DNA of 14,498 nt from CALCCV01 sp964388665 (GTDB lineage Bacteria > Bdellovibrionota > Bdellovibrionia > Bdellovibrionales > Bdellovibrionaceae), in assembly GCA_964388665.1 (NCBI GenBank), contig CAYMBJ010000088.1:1-14498 (forward strand), given 5' to 3'. Both the position numbers and the translations under genes were made by a program. Within the stretch, counting starts at the first letter, position 1; the number at the start of each line of letters is the position of its first letter. The notes below the pieces were generated by a model. It made no database searches. It was not told the DNA's origin and saw nothing but the letters and a program-made list of their open reading frames with translations. Below, piece after piece: positions 14,235-14,498 of the stretch.

Positions 14235-14498
14235 TTAGTAAGGAAAATCAACGATAACCAGATTTTTTTTGTCATCAATGGTTAAACTGTAAGGCTCAAC
14301 GTTAGGCCCCTTGTCAACGCCTGCGAAATGGGCATGGGCACTGGCAGTAAAAGAATTGGCCGTAGCGAGTCGACCTGCTAGAGAAACCGAATCCACATTG
14401 AATTTGGCTGATTGAAGGCAGTTGAGGCCGTCTAGAGATCCAGTACTATAGTGGACCCCATAAACTGGACAGGTTGCTAAGACAGAAAAACTATGATT
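14235..14498 (-). CDS. 3' end of a type IV pilin-like or pseudopilin-like gene (partial)
   Basis: The minus strand is open from the right edge of the window to a TAA at 14235-14237, giving the last 87 residues of a protein; the start is outside the window. The sequence has two cysteines (in LATCPVYG and LNCLQSA, 17 residues apart), a strand-rich pattern, and a closing section, SFTASAHAHFAG, then EPYSLTIDDKKNL. This follows the final beta-strands of many type IV pilins and pseudopilins, where F-T-A-x-A is followed by a short acidic loop and W/L-T-I-D-x-x-K-x-L. The diagnostic N-terminal hydrophobic helix and prepilin cleavage site cannot be seen, so the family call is tentative. A run of eight A residues in the coding strand (near 14263-14270) is prone to slippage. 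It lies on the same strand as the VWA-Ig lipoprotein, about 390 bases upstream of it. Confidence 0.6.
   Translation of the reverse strand, partial: NHSFSVLATCPVYGVHYSTGSLDGLNCLQSAKFNVDSVSLAGRLATANSFTASAHAHFAGVDKGPNVEPYSLTIDDKKNLVIVDFPY

Noticed and set aside
14449..14475. Sequence resembling an IS3-type end (GTGGACCCCATAAACTGGACAG)
   Set aside because: It lies inside a continuous protein-coding frame of the pilin-like gene, and no matching inverted end or transposase is in the window.
1..14498. tRNA, rRNA, CRISPR array, complete insertion sequence or phage genes
   Set aside because: None was seen: no clover-leaf-like segment, no regularly spaced repeats, and no transposase, integrase or phage structural protein in any substantial frame.

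Overview
The window looks like a chromosomal stretch of a free-living, motile-type Gram-negative bacterium of moderate GC. The mix of a CheX-like phosphatase, a MASE1-CHASE hybrid kinase, a lipoprotein-type VWA/Ig surface protein and a pilin-like fragment would fit the Bdellovibrionota or deltaproteobacterial-type lineages. That placement is inference from gene content; there is no rRNA or housekeeping marker to fix it.

Left part (1-1630, all minus strand): an XRE-type regulator, then a CheX-like protein coupled to a short PAS protein. The PAS protein ends just as a second PAS domain should begin, and the break falls on an 18-base dispersed motif (36-53) that recurs at 10209-10226. It looks like a sensor protein cut short by a rearrangement or repeat. 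Middle-left (1708-3844): a PanE/ApbA-family ketopantoate-type reductase (minus) diverges from an aldo/keto reductase of the K+-channel-beta-like family (plus) with only 46 bases between them.

Middle (3882-8582, minus): one very large hybrid sensor kinase, MASE1-CHASE-PAS-PAS-HisKA-HATPase-REC-REC-Hpt, about 1,566 codons. It is interrupted by a single in-frame TAA inside the second receiver, between its acidic pocket and its phospho-acceptor Asp. The matching codon in the first receiver of the same protein is CAA, so a single C-to-T change explains the stop. The first receiver itself has Ala where the conserved Thr/Ser switch residue should be.

Right part (8921-14498): a secreted FG-GAP/VCBS beta-propeller protein (plus) converges on a 1,183-residue predicted lipoprotein with six Ig-like modules, each holding one cysteine pair, followed by a VWA domain with an intact MIDAS. 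The two genes are separated by a palindromic repeat carrying the second copy of the dispersed motif. Beyond the VWA gene lies about 190 bases of non-coding DNA with dyads and an 8-base tandem repeat, then a start-less reading frame (plus) that ends one base from the stop of a gene running off the right edge (minus), whose last 87 residues resemble the C-terminus of a type IV pilin. Propeller, VWA-Ig lipoprotein and pilin-like protein together suggest a cell-surface or adhesion neighbourhood, but this rests on proximity only.
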